Below are positions 25,223-37,975 of a stretch of 64,000 nt of DNA, one piece after another; positions within the stretch are counted from its first letter, which is position 1; each line of letters opens with the position of its first letter. The notes under the pieces were generated by a model. The model saw nothing but the letters and a program-made list of their open reading frames with translations, was not told where the DNA came from and made no database searches. The translations under genes were made by a program, and so were the position numbers. The stretch covers positions 80,415,894 through 80,479,893 of the forward strand of contig CM042010.1 in NCBI GenBank assembly GCA_023525715.1, given 5' to 3'. The DNA comes from Cichorium intybus. Lineage: Eukaryota; Streptophyta; Magnoliopsida; Asterales; Asteraceae.

Positions 25223-26001
25223 ATCTCCCACTTGCACAAGGTTGCATCATAGAATGATACAGACAGTGAAAAACGTCTAGCAACACTTCACTGCCCCCAA
25301 TAACACATGACATAATGCCATTCAACAACATCCAATTCTTCAAAAGCACGAGGCTCTAATTGATGTACAAGGTTATGTATCAATTATCCCTTTGTCTCAG
25401 ACATCATGTTGAACATGAGACATGGATCTTAATCATTCTCATTTTATGTTCAACTTTCAATCAGGCGCCTTAGATGTCTAACTCTCAACACATAAGAGGT
25501 ACAAATCCCGTCTTGACTACATACGCCCCTCATATAGTTAGTACTATTCATGAGTATGGTCTGTATGATTGTCTATTTTTTCAAGAACAACGATGAACCA
25601 TATCAAAGCATAGCACTTCCTTTACTTGAGTCCCAAATATGTATCTCAGGTCTAAGGATACAATGATAATACTTTTATTCAAGAATCACTTATGATAATA
25701 ATCCATGAAGTGATCTTGAAACGGGTCAAGTCCAATACTCGTTCACTAACAAGTACCTATGAATTTGGTTGCAACCTTTTGCTACTTTTACCTATAAAAG
25801 TCAACCAATCCAATTCATATTAGTCTTACTTCATAATTGTTCCCACAACTATGATCGACTATGGACGTTTAGAATAACTAAATTATTCAAGGATTAAACA
25901 TGCTAATAAAACACAAAATTATGAATGAAACACCACGTCACATATATCACATAATTATTATTGTTTACATAATTTCATATTCATAAAACACTAAACACAA
26001 A
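25223..26001 (-). other. Copia D polypurine tract and 3' noncoding region
   Basis: AAGTGGGAGAT on the - strand (25223-25233) precedes the 3' LTR. The rest is colinear with 5716-6496 of copia A and holds no gene. Confidence 0.75.
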
Positions 26002-29000
26002 TCAAATCCATTCATTAGAAAAACGAAGTCCTATACCCTTAGCGTGACTTTCATGCTTAGCTTGGGGTAAAGGCTTCGTGAATGGGTCTGCCAAATTCTG
26101 ATCTGTATGAACCTTGTGAATACTAATTTCACCATTCTTAACTTCATGTCTTATGTAGTTATACCTTCGGTGAATGTGTTTGGTCTTTTGATGCGATCTA
26201 GGTTCCTTTGCTTGAGCTATAGCACCTAGATTGTCACAGAAGAGTTCTATGGGGTCCCGAATGGAAGGAACAACCCCTAGATCTTCAATGAACTTTCTCA
26301 TCCAGACAGCTTCTTGAGCAGCTTCCGAAGCAGCAACATATTCTGATTCTGTAGTGGATTGTGCAATCACTTCTTGTTTGGAACTCTTCCAAGACACGGC
26401 TCCTCCATTTAAAATAAAGACATACCCAGATTGAGATCTCGAATCATCCCTATCTGTTTGGAAGCTTGCATCAGTGTAACCCCTTACCTTTAAGCTTTCT
26501 TCCAAACCACCGTAAACTAAGAACATGTCTTTAGTTCTTCTCAAGTACTTAAGAATGTTCTTTACAGCAGTCCAGTGGGCTTCACCTAGGTTCTGTTGAT
26601 ACCTACTAGTCATGCTTAAGGCACATGAGACGTCGGGCCTAGTGCATAACATGGCATACATGATAGACCCAATTGCCGAAGCATATGGGACATGCTTCAT
26701 CCTTTCAAGTTCAGTCCTAGTGCTTGGGCACTGAGACTTACTTAGGATGGTGCCATGCGGTATTGGCAAGAATCCTCTTTTGGAGTCTTGCATCTTGAAC
26801 CTTTTCAAGATTTTATCAATATATGTACTTTGGCTTAAACCAATAAGTCTCTTAGATCTATCTCTATAGATCTTTATCCCTAATACATAAGCAGCTTCTC
26901 CTAAGTCCTTCATTGAGAAACAGTTCTCAAGGAATGCTTTGACACCTTTTAAGGTTGGGATGTCATTTCCAAATAAAAGTATGTCATCTACATATAATAC
27001 TAGGAATATGACTATGCTCCCACTAGCTTTCTTGTAAACACAGGAGTCATCCTCATTTTTGATGAATCCAAAATTTGTAATCTTTTCATCAAAACGGATG
27101 TTCCATGTTCGAGACGCTTGCTTCAATCCATAGATAGATCTTTTAAGCTTGCACACTTTGTTTGGATGCTTAGGATCGACAAAACCTTCAGGTTGATCCA
27201 TATAGACATCTTCCAATAAGTGTCCATTTAGGAAAGCGGTCTTGACATCCATTTGCCATATCTCATAATCATAGTATGCGGCTATGGCAAAAAGTATCCT
27301 AATTGACTTGATCATTGCCACTGGTGAAAAGGTCTCATCATAGTCTATACCATGAGTTTGTGAGTATCCTTTAGCGACAAGTCTAGCCTTAAAAGTATGA
27401 ACATTTCCATCCACGTCGGTTTTCTTCTTGAAAACCCATTTGTTCCCAACAGTCTTACAATTGGTGGGAAGATTAACCAAGTCCCATACTTGGTTATCGT
27501 GCATGGATTGCATCTCTGTGTTCATGGCTTCAAGCCATTTGTCAGATTCAGGATCTGACATTGCACTCTGGTAGTTGACGGGTTCATCAGAATCTATCGT
27601 ATAACATTCCTCTTCCATCATAAGGTAACCATACCTTTCAGGTTCAAACCGAACCCTACCAGATCTGCGAACATCTTGTGTTACAATTTGTTCCTGATCA
27701 ACTATTTGTTCAGGTTCAACAATTTCTTGTTGAATGCTAGATCCAATTTCTTGTGTATCAGGCTGTGGTTCCTGAAGTTCTTCAAGTTCCATAAACCTCC
27801 CACTAGCCTCTTCCGTCAGAAACTTGTTTTCTAGGAATTCAGCTTTTCGAGAAATAAATATCTTATTCTCTATGGGATTGTAGAAGTAGTATCCAAGACA
27901 ATCTTTCGGATACCCTACAAAGATACACTTAATTGAACGGGGTTCTAGTTTGTTTGAAGCTTCTTGTCTAACATAAGCTTCACAACCCCACACCTTGAGA
28001 TAGGATAAAGATGGAACCTTTCCATGCCATATCTCATAAGGCGTTTTATCTACCTTCTTAGTAGGTGCCATGTTTAGGAGACGAGCAGCTGTTTGCAAAG
28101 CATAACCCCAAAATGATAAAGGTAGAGTACTTCTACTCATCATGGATCGAACCATATCCAATAGTGTTCGGTTCCGCCTTTCAGATACACCATTATGTTG
28201 TGGTGTTCCAGGTGGAGTAAGTTGTGAAACAATTCCACAACTCTTAAGATGATCCATGAAGTTTGTAGTTAAGTACTCACCTCCTCTATCAGAACGAAGA
28301 ACTTTAATTGTTTTGTTGAGTTGATTTTCCACTTCACTTTGAAACGTTTTGAACATTTCAAATGCCTCATGTTTATGTTTAATCAAATAAACATATCCAA
28401 AACGACTAAAGTCGTCAGTGAAAGTGATGAAGTATCTTTCACCATATCTAGTCATTGGCTTGAAAGGACCACATACATCCGTATGTATGATTCCTAACAA
28501 GTCCTTTGCCCTCTCATTGGTTCCGGAGAAAGGAGCTTTAGTCATCTTGCCATGTAAACAAGATTCACATATATCAAATGAGTCATTCTCATTTGCCTTC
28601 AAAAGTCCACTCTTTTGAAGTTGGGATATGCGATTCTTGTTTATATGCCCAAGGCGACAATGCCATAGATAAATTTGACTCAAATCACATTTGGGTCTCT
28701 TGGTGAAAGTGTGGTATAAAGAGCCATGGTTAGTCTTTTCATCAAGGTTTACTTCATAAATTCCATTTAAAGGCCTAGCCTCAAAATAGAACACATTGTT
28801 TTTGTAAACACAAATATCATCATTCATAAAGGAAAGATCAAATCCACATTGTCTCAATTTAGCAACTGAAATAATATTCCTAGTCAAGCTAGGAACATAA
28901 TAAACATTCGTTAATGTCAAATACAAGCCATTAGGTAGTAACAAATCAAAATTTCCTATTGAATCCACCGCAACCCTTGCACTGTTTCCAACCCGGAGTA

Positions 29001-30021
29001 CTACCTCGTTTGCCTTCAGTCGCCTACTCCTTTTGAACCCCTGCAACATATTACAAATGTGAGTTCCACAACCAGTATCAAATACCCATGTGTTAGGAGA
29101 TAAATTATAAAGTTCTAGGTCTATCACATAGATACCTGAAGTGCCCTCACCGGCCTTCTTCTTCTTCAACTCCGCAAGATAGGTAGGGCAATTCCTCTTC
29201 CAATGCCCAACTTTGCCACATTCGAAGCACGCGTCTTCCTTGGCAACCTTTGCCTTCTTCTTGGGTGGACGGGATGTTTGGACAACTTTCTTGCCCTTTC
29301 CTTTGGCAACCTTTGCCTTCCCTTTGCCCTTGGAGTTGTTGGGGTGTTCGGGTCTAGTTCTCTTTGTGCCACCTTCCTTGATCATGAGAACTTGAGTGGT
29401 TTTCTTAGGCAGATTCTTTTCCGCGGTAATTAGCATCCCATGCAATTCCGGGATAGTCTTGTTTAAACCATTCATGTTATAATTCATGAAGAAGGGATCA
29501 AAAGACTTTGTCAAGGAGTTAAGGATCATATCCGTTGCTAGCTCTTCGGGCATCACAACTCCAAGACGTGCCAAATGATCAATGTGACTCTTCATTTTGA
29601 GCACATAAGAGCTTACCGACTGTCCATCCTCCATCTTGCAAGCATGGAAAGCCCGAACAGTTTCGAACCTTTCCGTTCTTGCAAGTTGTTGGAACATTTC
29701 CTTTAGTTGATTGATCATGTCATAGGCTGAATGATTCTCTAAGTCCTTCTGAAGGTCAGGAATCATGGTGGCCAGCATAAGACATGATGCATCAATGGAA
29801 TCATCCATCTTTTTAAGCCATGCATCGTGTGCGGGCTTAGGGATGGCAGGGGGCTCTTCAGGAAGTGGTTAATTGAGAACATATTCTTTCTTTTCTTGTT
29901 TGAGAACTATTCTCACACTACGGTACCAATCCAAGAAGTTGGTGTGGTTAAGTTTTTCTCCCTCAAGGAGAGACCGTAGTGAGGTTTTGTTAGGAGCCGG
30001 GTTTGTTGTGTTTGGTGCCAT
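26002..30021 (-). CDS. gag-pol: Copia D gag-pol polyprotein (one nonsense codon in gag)
   Basis: The start is the ATG at 30021, as in copia A. Codon 51 (29869-29871) is TAA where A has AAA, so the continuous ORF begins at the Met at 29808 and gives 1268 aa. From that Met on, every domain is open: UBN2-like gag; knuckle CFECGKVGHWKRNC; protease FDTGCGTHIC; LWHCRLGH; integrase SDRGGEY and NGVSERRNRT; RT with YVDDILLFG; RNase H with YTDASFQTDRDD, TTESEY and FCDNLGAIAQAKEPRSH; stop at 26002-26004. It encodes all enzymes for reverse transcription and integration. A single base change separates it from an uninterrupted polyprotein, so it is the least damaged element here. Confidence 0.95.
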
Positions 30022-31920
30022 CTACAAAATTTTAACAAGGTTCGATTTAGTAAATTATGATATTAAGTCCTTAATAATTAATACCCTTTCTTGTTTCATA
30101 AACTTTAATTAATTAAGATCTAGAATCCAAGTTGCAATACGAATAAGTGGTTAGGTATCCTTTATCCCGCCTATTCGAATCAACAAGGTAGGTAACGGTT
30201 TACCAATTATATCCAAATATAATTTCTAGAGTTATGGGATCCCATTATAACATTTATAAGTTTGGCATGTTTGATCCCATCTATGCCTTGGAATTCTAAT
30301 GCTTAGGTGACCTTTATCACAAAAGATTTCCAAAAAAATCATCCTACTTAAACGGACGTGTAGTTTTGACAACTATTAATGGTTAGGTGTCCTTTATCCC
30401 ATCAATATTACAAAGCTACCTCTTATATCACAAGAAGACTCCAAGTGGTTAGGTAACCTTTATCCCACAAGGATATGCAAGTGATACATGAGTGTCTTTA
30501 AGAGGGACGGCATTGATTTGTATTTCGAAAGGGATTTGTATGTTTTACAATTCTAATTTTTGAAAAACATATGGTATCATGTAGATTGCATGCATCCAAT
30601 GAACATGGTACCATTAAAATCTTATTTTGTTAATTGGTTCCTTAATCATAAAATCTCCATTTTATTGATTCTTTGATTGTGGCCAAGATTACAATTAATA
30701 TCCAATATTAAGTTTGAGTTTGATCACATACAATAGAACCAATTTTAATCCTAAATAATTACCATTATTATTTAGGGGTGGAGTTTGTAAGAAATCATAA
30801 AATCTCCATTTTATTTGTTTCATTTATTTTCAAAACTTGACTTTATAGGTTTTATAATAAAACCCATTTTTAATAAAACCATTTGTTTTACATATTATGT
30901 TTTAAATATGTCAATTTGAAAATTACAAACTCCTTGATGATTATGTTTAATTATCTAGGTTGTCTAGCATGTAAAATCTTATTTTCATCCACAACATAAA
31001 ATCATAAAACATTCAATCATCACATGCATGCATGGGTGCATAAACACAAGCGAACTAGTTTGATATTTCATGTGAGCCATACATGAAATATCAAGTCCAA
31101 ACCTAGGGACAAAAGGGTGACAAAAACTCAACCAAATGATCTTCGATTTGGCTACAATTTTGCCAAGCTTCTTATATCATCAAATGACACTTGAACCACC
31201 ATTTCTTGACACCATGGAAGAGCTTGTGAATTTTCTTTTTGCTCCTCAAAATTCTCGACAGAAACAGCCCTTGACAGGAGGGTTTTTGTTGTTTTGATAA
31301 CTTTCTTCACTTCATCCTTGGTCATATTGATGCTTATACTTGCTAACACCTTTTGTATATACTAGATATTAAAGTTACCAACAATTATAGCATCAAAACA
31401 CCAAGATATGAATTTTCTAAACCCTCCTTAACAGGTCCGAAAATGGCAGCCATGGCAGGAAAAATGTTGCTGTTTGGTAGTTGCTTCTCATGCCTTTATC
31501 TCCTTCTCTTGTTACATTTTATAAAGATATACAAGAATACAACTATTCTAATGCTTACAAAAATGAATAAAAGAAGGAAATAACTAATTATTATTACAAA
31601 CCATTTGAATAAAAGAATAGATTACAACCATATTGAATTTAAACACAAAACATGCAACACATGGTCCTTGGCTTGTTTATGCACCATTTTATCACATAAA
31701 ATCATAAGAAAATCAACACTTTGTTTTTCTAAGGCAACAATTATGTAACCAAATGCATGCAAACATAAATTTTAGTTGGTTACATAAAATCATAGATTAA
31801 ACACTTGCATGTTGCCAAAGAAGCCATGCATGAAACTTTCATTCAAGAAGATGAACATTCATGGCTTCCAAAAACCAAGTTTATCCAAATAAACTTATTA
31901 TCTAAACATGCAATATAGCC
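30022..31920 (-). other. Leader of copia D
   Basis: About 1.9 kb, colinear with the copia A leader. It holds four reversed copies of the GGATAAAGG..ACCTAA motif (about 30146, 30298, 30379 and 30443). A 65-codon frame lies at 31152-31349, opening at GTG and with a Met nine codons in; its end, QALPWCQEMVVQVSF, is also readable in A. No known domain was recognised. Confidence 0.7.
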
Positions 31921-31935
31921 ATGGCTCTGATACCA
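31921..31935 (-). promoter_or_regulatory. Primer binding site of copia D
   Basis: TGGTATCAGAGCCAT on the - strand, initiator-Met tRNA type, two bases from the 5' LTR. Confidence 0.92.
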
Positions 31936-31937
31936 AT

Positions 31938-32984
31938 TGTTGGAAATCATGTATTCATGTAATTAGTTTCAAAACTTGAAGTTGCAACGGAAGCATAAAA
32001 TCATGAACACAAGTTTCACTTCCAAGAGGATCATGCTACATGCATGTAGAGATAAGATGAAGAACAAGCATAGATTAAGTCCAAGATTATAACCTTTGTT
32101 CTTGGATTGATATGGACGAAATTTGGTGGCAAGGAATCAAGTTAGAATCCCTCTATAGTTGATCCACCACAAGCTTGAACAACCTTAGATGCTAGTCTCC
32201 AAAACTTGCAAGATGAAGCTCCTTTCTCCTTCAAACTAAAAACGATTTTTTTAAGCTATCAAGAGAGAGTTTTGAGAGTATATGGCTGAATGTTTTCAAG
32301 TGTGATGAAGTGCCTCTAGACCCTTGAAATGGCCGGCCAAAATGGTCTTAAAGGCAAGAGTAATTTGCATGCTCATTAAAGAAATAGAATGTATTCTACC
32401 CATGGTCAAACCTTGAGAGACTAGAGAATATTTCATGCCTTTTTGACTTTATGCACATGCTCCACCATGCTCATATATGGCCGGCCATGGTGGAGGAATA
32501 TAAACATTTTATATTTTGTTTTTTTATTGTTTATAAACTTATAATCCAAAGTTTATAAATAATAAACCTTCACACTTGAGTTTAATGGAGTAACACTTAA
32601 ACCATTAATCATGCATTATAAATTACATAAATATATATATAATGTACATGTTTTATTTAATTCATCAATTAAATTAAATAAAAGGTTTACTTATAAATCA
32701 ATGAAATCATTTAACAACTTAAACAATTTAATTGTTATACATGATCAATTCATCACATATCAAATTTGTAATCAACCTTTATTATTGGAGTTATTATTAT
32801 TTACCTCAAATAATAATAATAACTCACAAGATTAAATTGCAAGTTTAGTATCATTTGATGTTAAATCAAATTTAACATTCCAAATGATCAATTGGTGTCA
32901 AACTTGTTGTTGGTGTGACCCCATAGGATCATGTATTATTAGTAATATCATTTTATGATGATCCTTGGGCATATAGAACTAACA
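31938..32984 (-). repeat. 5' LTR of copia D (1047 bp)
   Basis: Near-identical copy of 24153-25222, starting TGTTAGTTC on the - strand at 32984 and followed by target duplication caatg. Confidence 0.96.
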
Positions 32985-32989
32985 CAATG

Positions 32990-33950
32990 TACTATGTGAA
33001 TCCATATCGTATGTATCTATAAACTAATAACAAGAACAAACATCTAGCTTAACTCAAAAACTGCATGAGCTCCAGATCCAATCCGAATATGCTCCTGTGC
33101 GACACCATCCCGCATCCTCCAGAGTTCGTGCATATAGAGCAAATGTGTGAAACACATCCTGTATCAAGGAAATGAGGATCAGGTGTTCTGAATTTTAAGA
33201 TATTTATGAGTCTACCAAACGGTTTGGCTTTGGAGCATTTCCAATCTTTTCGTGACTGTGTCCCACCTTTTGGATTCCCAGTTTGAAAAATCGAACAATC
33301 GGTCTAGACGATCCGGATCATTTCTTGATGCACCTTAATACTGGACTCAATCCTGAAGCAGCTGAATTAATGGAACTATGCTTCTCCATGAACGATTCAT
33401 ACAGAGTCGACATTGAATGCACTTCCACGATTGTCTTATCCGGTTACCCTTTCTGTTCATCTGGATGAACAGATCAGCAAGTTGAGTTAATGCTTAACTC
33501 CCGATCACAAAGGGAAACCAGTTTTATACTGTTCGCCTATGTATCCCTCAATCTCGGGAACACGCAAACTGGTGCTACTTCCTTCTAGCTTGCAACTTCA
33601 AGCTCTTTGAAGATCCTAGTTTGTTCCCTTTATTCAACCAGTTCACGGAACCTTTCCTGAACTAGCTGTGCTAACTTATCAGACCCCAGGAATTCTAAAT
33701 CCCTGCGGAACTCGGGGTTAATGATCAATAGCATAAGGCAACGAACTTCCTTGGACTCAATAGTCAAGGAGTCATGCTCATCACAAGCTGCTGTGTGATG
33801 CAATGTTTGGGAGCGGACACTCAGTCGGATATGGTTCGCCAGCAAAACTAAGAACTATTCTCTAATTGCAAAACCATATCATATAGTCAAGGCCAGTCAG
33901 CCTTACAATATTAAGCAGGCGCTTTCTGATGCCCTCAGAAATGGGTGAAG
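32990..33950 (-). pseudogene. Copia C degenerate gag and protease
   Basis: Resumes copia C after the nested element. Near 33125-33175 the - strand reads LDTGC.SHICS, a copia protease motif. At 33630-33845 a 71-aa open stretch includes CLMLLIINPEF and KLAQLVQERFRELVE, matching the CLMLATM..LQKDLE..QLKEMFQQLA part of gag in copia D. The pieces are separated by stops and frameshifts. Confidence 0.7.
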
Positions 33951-35320
33951 TAGGGGAAGGAGGAGAATGCACTTTCTTCAGACATATATAAAATTTGAAT
34001 TTATTCGTTTAATTAATCCTTTTAAATAATTACCCAATATATATTATTTAACAAGACTAGGATCCAAAATACCCCAACTATGCTGTGAAGAGGGATGCCG
34101 TAGTCACAACACAGTGGTCATTAAGGTAGATAACTTTTATCAATTTCAGTCTTATGAAATTCCTAGATCTGTGAGATTCATTGAACTGTTCAATGGCATG
34201 TTTAATCTCAAATATGCCCCACCGTTTGTGACTGGGATGCCGAGGATCACAAACCGGGTGTGAATAACCATGCAAATTAGCTTGGTACTCTCGAGGTCCA
34301 TTATCATCTCAAATTGATGTGCCGGTTAACCACACACGCTCCATCAACAATGATAACACCCGAGAAACCCATTTCCACTCTTTATGAACCCCCATTGGTG
34401 TGCCGGTAACCCACACACGCTCCACCAACGTTTCATAAAGTGCAATGTGCAATTTCATGGGTTAGCATCAAATTCACATTTTTTCTAAAGTAACTAGATT
34501 GGGAATTCTTGTACGGGTTCTAGTACTTTGATCATTATACTTTTAACGATTAAGCGGTCCTATCAAAACTGTTCGGCTAACGACCCTCCACTGATCAGGC
34601 GAGCGGTGGGTGAGAGTGAACACCCATTAGACCGCCATTTTATAGACAGTCTCCTTATACCCACTTTATAGACCAGCTTCGTGAATGAGGCCTACTAATG
34701 ATTTGACTAACCAATTTATCTTATACATATAGTACTAACCTTTAATAATATATATAAGATGTATTTTAAACCTTTTAAAATATTCCTGGTTTATCTTTTA
34801 ATTTCCTGAAATTTAACTATTAAATTTCAAATTAAATTAAACCTTTAATTTGATTTAAATTATCTTTTAATTAAACTATTAATTAAATTAATTAAATCTG
34901 GATATTTTAAACCTTTTAAAATATTTTAGGATTTATCCTTTAATTTTCGAAATTTAACCATTAAATCAAAATTAAATTAAATCCCTTGAATTATCTTTTA
35001 ATTAAACAATTAAATAAATTAATTCAAATGTAGATAGGTTTTTCCAAATTAATCAAATCAATTTAAACCTATCTTAAAACCCCTAATTATCGAATTCATA
35101 ACAAACTGGGTTTAAGGTTATCCATTTAATTAACCAATTAAAGTTACCAAAAATAGAAAACCTCCTAAAACCCTAACCAGGAAAATCGAAAAAAAGGGGG
35201 GAGGGGCTAGGGTTTCAAAAAACCCTAAACCCCAAAATCGAAATCAGGCCCAAAAGATTTATAAACAATAAACCCTAATTAGGAAAACTATTACAGCCAT
35301 TCAATAAGAAAACAACCAAA
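33951..35320 (-). other. Leader of copia C
   Basis: About 1.37 kb, AT-rich, no supported gene. It holds GAGGGATGCCGTAGTCAC (34090-34107) and GGGATGCCGAGGATCAC (34237-34253), like the copia B leader. It also has two copies of a motif with core GTGCCGGT..CCACACACGCTCC (34316-34348 and 34397-34429). Confidence 0.6.
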
Positions 35321-35333
35321 AGCTCTGATACCA
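35321..35333 (-). promoter_or_regulatory. Primer binding site of copia C
   Basis: TGGTATCAGAGCT on the - strand, initiator-Met tRNA type, one base from the 5' LTR. Confidence 0.9.
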
Positions 35334-35334
35334 C

Positions 35335-36070
35335 TGAAAGGTTTTCCGCAACCATGAACTAAATAACCTAAGTTCACATGCAACCTAGAAAAGATCTATG
35401 TTTTCTTACTTTGAACATGTAACTAATTCCTAAACGCCAAACAAAAATTAACTAAAAGAATAAATCAGAAAAACTAACATTCAGTTTTAATCTTGAAGCT
35501 AAGCAGCACAAGTGTCCTGCCTCAAATGAGATCACACCCAGGGAGCTAGAGGGTGGACGAAAATTCCAGAGAGAATTATAGAATGAGCAACTGATAATGA
35601 GGTCCAGGGGTCCCTATTTATAGGGAACCAAATGACCCTTAGAGATAAACCTCGTTTGACTTTCAAACAGAGATAAATCCTATCTCTAAGCCATTTTTCC
35701 TGATTATTTGTACGCGCGTCGCGGCTTTTACATTTGCGCGCCGCGCGCCGCAATTCAACTATTGAATTTGTACGACTTTAACCCCTGTCCTCTTGATTAA
35801 TCTAATTAATGCCACAGAAATTAATCCAATTAATTTCTGATTAATTATTAATCAATTAATATAGTTTCTAATTAATATATTATCACTTTAATATATTAAC
35901 AAACCATATCTTTTATTTCTATTGATTTATTAATCCCATAATGAACCAACCTTTCTCTCTACCGAACTTTCTACCAAACCTCCAGCTATGAGGGCAACCC
36001 AAATGGACTTTGCTTCTATTAATTAGGTAAATACAAATTATTAGTCATGGCTTAGACACCTAATCCAACA
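35335..36070 (-). repeat. 5' LTR of copia C
   Basis: 736 bp, about 98% identical by eye to 19785-20521. TATA-like CTATAAATAGGG at 35612-35623. Confidence 0.95.
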
Positions 36071-36515
36071 GGCTTATGATGGGTTATGGTCAATTATGAA
36101 GGTATGTGATGGGTTATGGTCAATTATGAAGGGTTGTGATGGGTTATGGTCAATTATGAATGGTTGTGATGGATTATGGACTATTATGAAGGTTTGTATG
36201 GCTTACGGACCATTATGAAGGGTTGTTATGGTTATGGACCATTATGTAGGGTTGCGATGGGTTATCGACGATAGGAAGGGTTATGATGGGTTATGGACCA
36301 TTAGAAAGGGTTGTGATGGGTTATGGACCGTTATGAAGGGTTGTATGTGTTATGTACTATTATGAAGGTTGTGATGGGTTATGAACCATTATGAAGGATT
36401 ATGATGTGTTATTGACCATTATGAAGGGTTTTGATAGGTTATGGTCAATTATGAAGGGTTGTTATGGGTAATGGACCATAGAAAGGGTTGTGCTGGGCTA
36501 TGGACCATTACGAGG
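36071..36515 (+). repeat. 30-bp minisatellite array, block 3
   Basis: Continues block 2. The marker CATAGAAAGG at about 36476 lies ~980 array bases from 19203 after copia C is removed. It ends at cgagg, the left target duplication of gypsy E. Confidence 0.97.
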
Positions 36516-37959
36516 TGTAAGACCTGTTCCGCCGAGTCGCGGCCCGAAGGAATCCGCGGCGCGGCTTTAGGAAGAATCTAGAATCGCGAAGGATTTGTAC
36601 GCGCGACGCGGTTCTAAAGATCCCGCGACGCGGTGCGCCTCTAAAATGAAAAACCCTAATTCGGATTTAAACGCCTATATAAAGGGACCCAGCCCTAGGG
36701 TTCGTGTTTTTGGGAGTTTTCTGGAGCAGAGGTGTCTGGTTTCAGCAGAGACTCTTTGGTTCCAAGGCTTTGGAGGCTTGAAGGAAGAAATACAACGTGG
36801 GGAAAGGCTGTAGTCGATCGGGTGCATTTCTCTGTTTTCCAGAAGCAAGGTATGAGGATCTACCTTCTGATATTTCAGTTTATCCCGTTTTTATGGTGTT
36901 ATCCCTTAAGTAGTAGTCTTAGATGACTTGTAACCCTTAGGGTTAGACTAAAGACATGAATAAACTTGCATGTCCCTAAGGAAGTGATCTTAGGGTAATT
37001 TCTGATCTCAGGAAGGGTTTGGAGTGAAACCCTAGCCGATTGATACACTGTTAAACGCTAAAAACATTTTGAAAAGTTACGAGCCGCGATGCGGACTGGC
37101 TATGTCAGCGATGTGGACTCGGCTGAAACCCCGTGTTTATTCGATGATAGCCGTGGCGCGTAGGACGAGGAGCCACGCCGCGGCGAGCGACTGTTTGACC
37201 AGGAACTTAGTTTTGACCACTGTTTGATGGCAAATATTGAGTCTAACCTTTAGGCAGGTCTGCAAGAGCCTGGTCAGTAATTGATATGTTGTATGTGTGT
37301 GGGATTTAGGTGTGTGGACGGGCTAGGTGGGGATATTAGAGAATATCTACAGAGTTTCGAATCAGGTGAGTATCCTCACTTTACTATATGATGTTGCATG
37401 TTAGGCATCTTGTGTGTTGTTTACAGTTATATGATTTGCTCTATATCTATGGTTATTTGTTGTTGGGCTCAGTACTGATGCGTGTCCCCTCGTAGCTGTT
37501 GTATGGCGAGTTGGACTATTGCCTTGTCCTATAGCTGTTGTATGATGGGTTGGGCCATAACCGGGAATCCATAGCTGTTGTATGATGGGTAGAACCTTCC
37601 CGTGTCCATAGCTTTTGTATGATGGACGCCCGTAGCTGTTGTATGGCGGGTAGGGTCGGGTCGTTCTCGAGGACGGGTTGTTTAATGTGTGGGCATGTAT
37701 GGTAACTTGTGGACTCACTAAGCTTTAAGCTTACACGTTGATTTTATAATATTTCAGGTAATTCAAATGACAAAAGGAAGGGCAAGGCCTGACGGCGTCG
37801 CATCCAAGAGATTGATGTCAATGAACTACATTAGTATTTTCAAATGTTTCCGCTGTTAATTTAAGTATTATGTTGAACAGATTTATGTTTTGGAATAAAT
37901 GTTTTATTGGAACCTTGGTAATAAATGATTTTTAAAATTTTTGAAATTGGGGCGTTACA
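36516..37959 (+). repeat. 5' LTR of gypsy E (1444 bp)
   Basis: TATA box TATATAAA at 36676-36683. Upstream lies a CpG-rich stretch with CGCGACGCGG motifs (36530-36630). At 37490-37645 the motif TAGCTGTTGTATG recurs five times at irregular spacing. Confidence 0.96.
36676..36683 (+). promoter_or_regulatory. TATA box of gypsy E 5' LTR
   Basis: TATATAAA followed by AGGGACCC; the same sequence is at 43445-43452 in the 3' LTR. Confidence 0.6.
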
Positions 37960-37962
37960 AAT

Positions 37963-37975
37963 TAGTATCAGAGCC
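37963..37975 (+). promoter_or_regulatory. Primer binding site of gypsy E
   Basis: TAGTATCAGAGCC, initiator-Met tRNA type with one G-to-A mismatch at the second base. Confidence 0.8.

Larger units (their letters stand above)
24153..32984 (-). mobile_element. Copia element D, nested inside copia C (nearly intact)
   Basis: LTRs 24153-25222 and 31938-32984 enclose leader, gag-pol and 3' noncoding region on the - strand. Target duplication caatg lies at 24148-24152 and 32985-32989, both in copia C sequence. LTRs differ at about 7 bases plus a 20-bp and a 3-bp indel, fewer than in the host element, as expected for a later insertion. The polyprotein is nearly the same as that of copia A. Confidence 0.97.
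19785..36070 (-). mobile_element. Copia element C (decayed coding region, contains nested copia D)
   Basis: LTRs at 19785-20521 and 35335-36070 (737 and 736 bp) differ at about 12 bases plus one indel. Target duplication ggctt lies at 19780-19784 and 36071-36075. The primer site (35321-35333) and polypurine tract (20522-20532) place the 5' end at the right. Without nested copia D the element is about 7.4 kb. Its gag-pol can be recognised only in short degenerate stretches, in the expected order for the - strand, unlike the well preserved LTRs. Confidence 0.95.
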
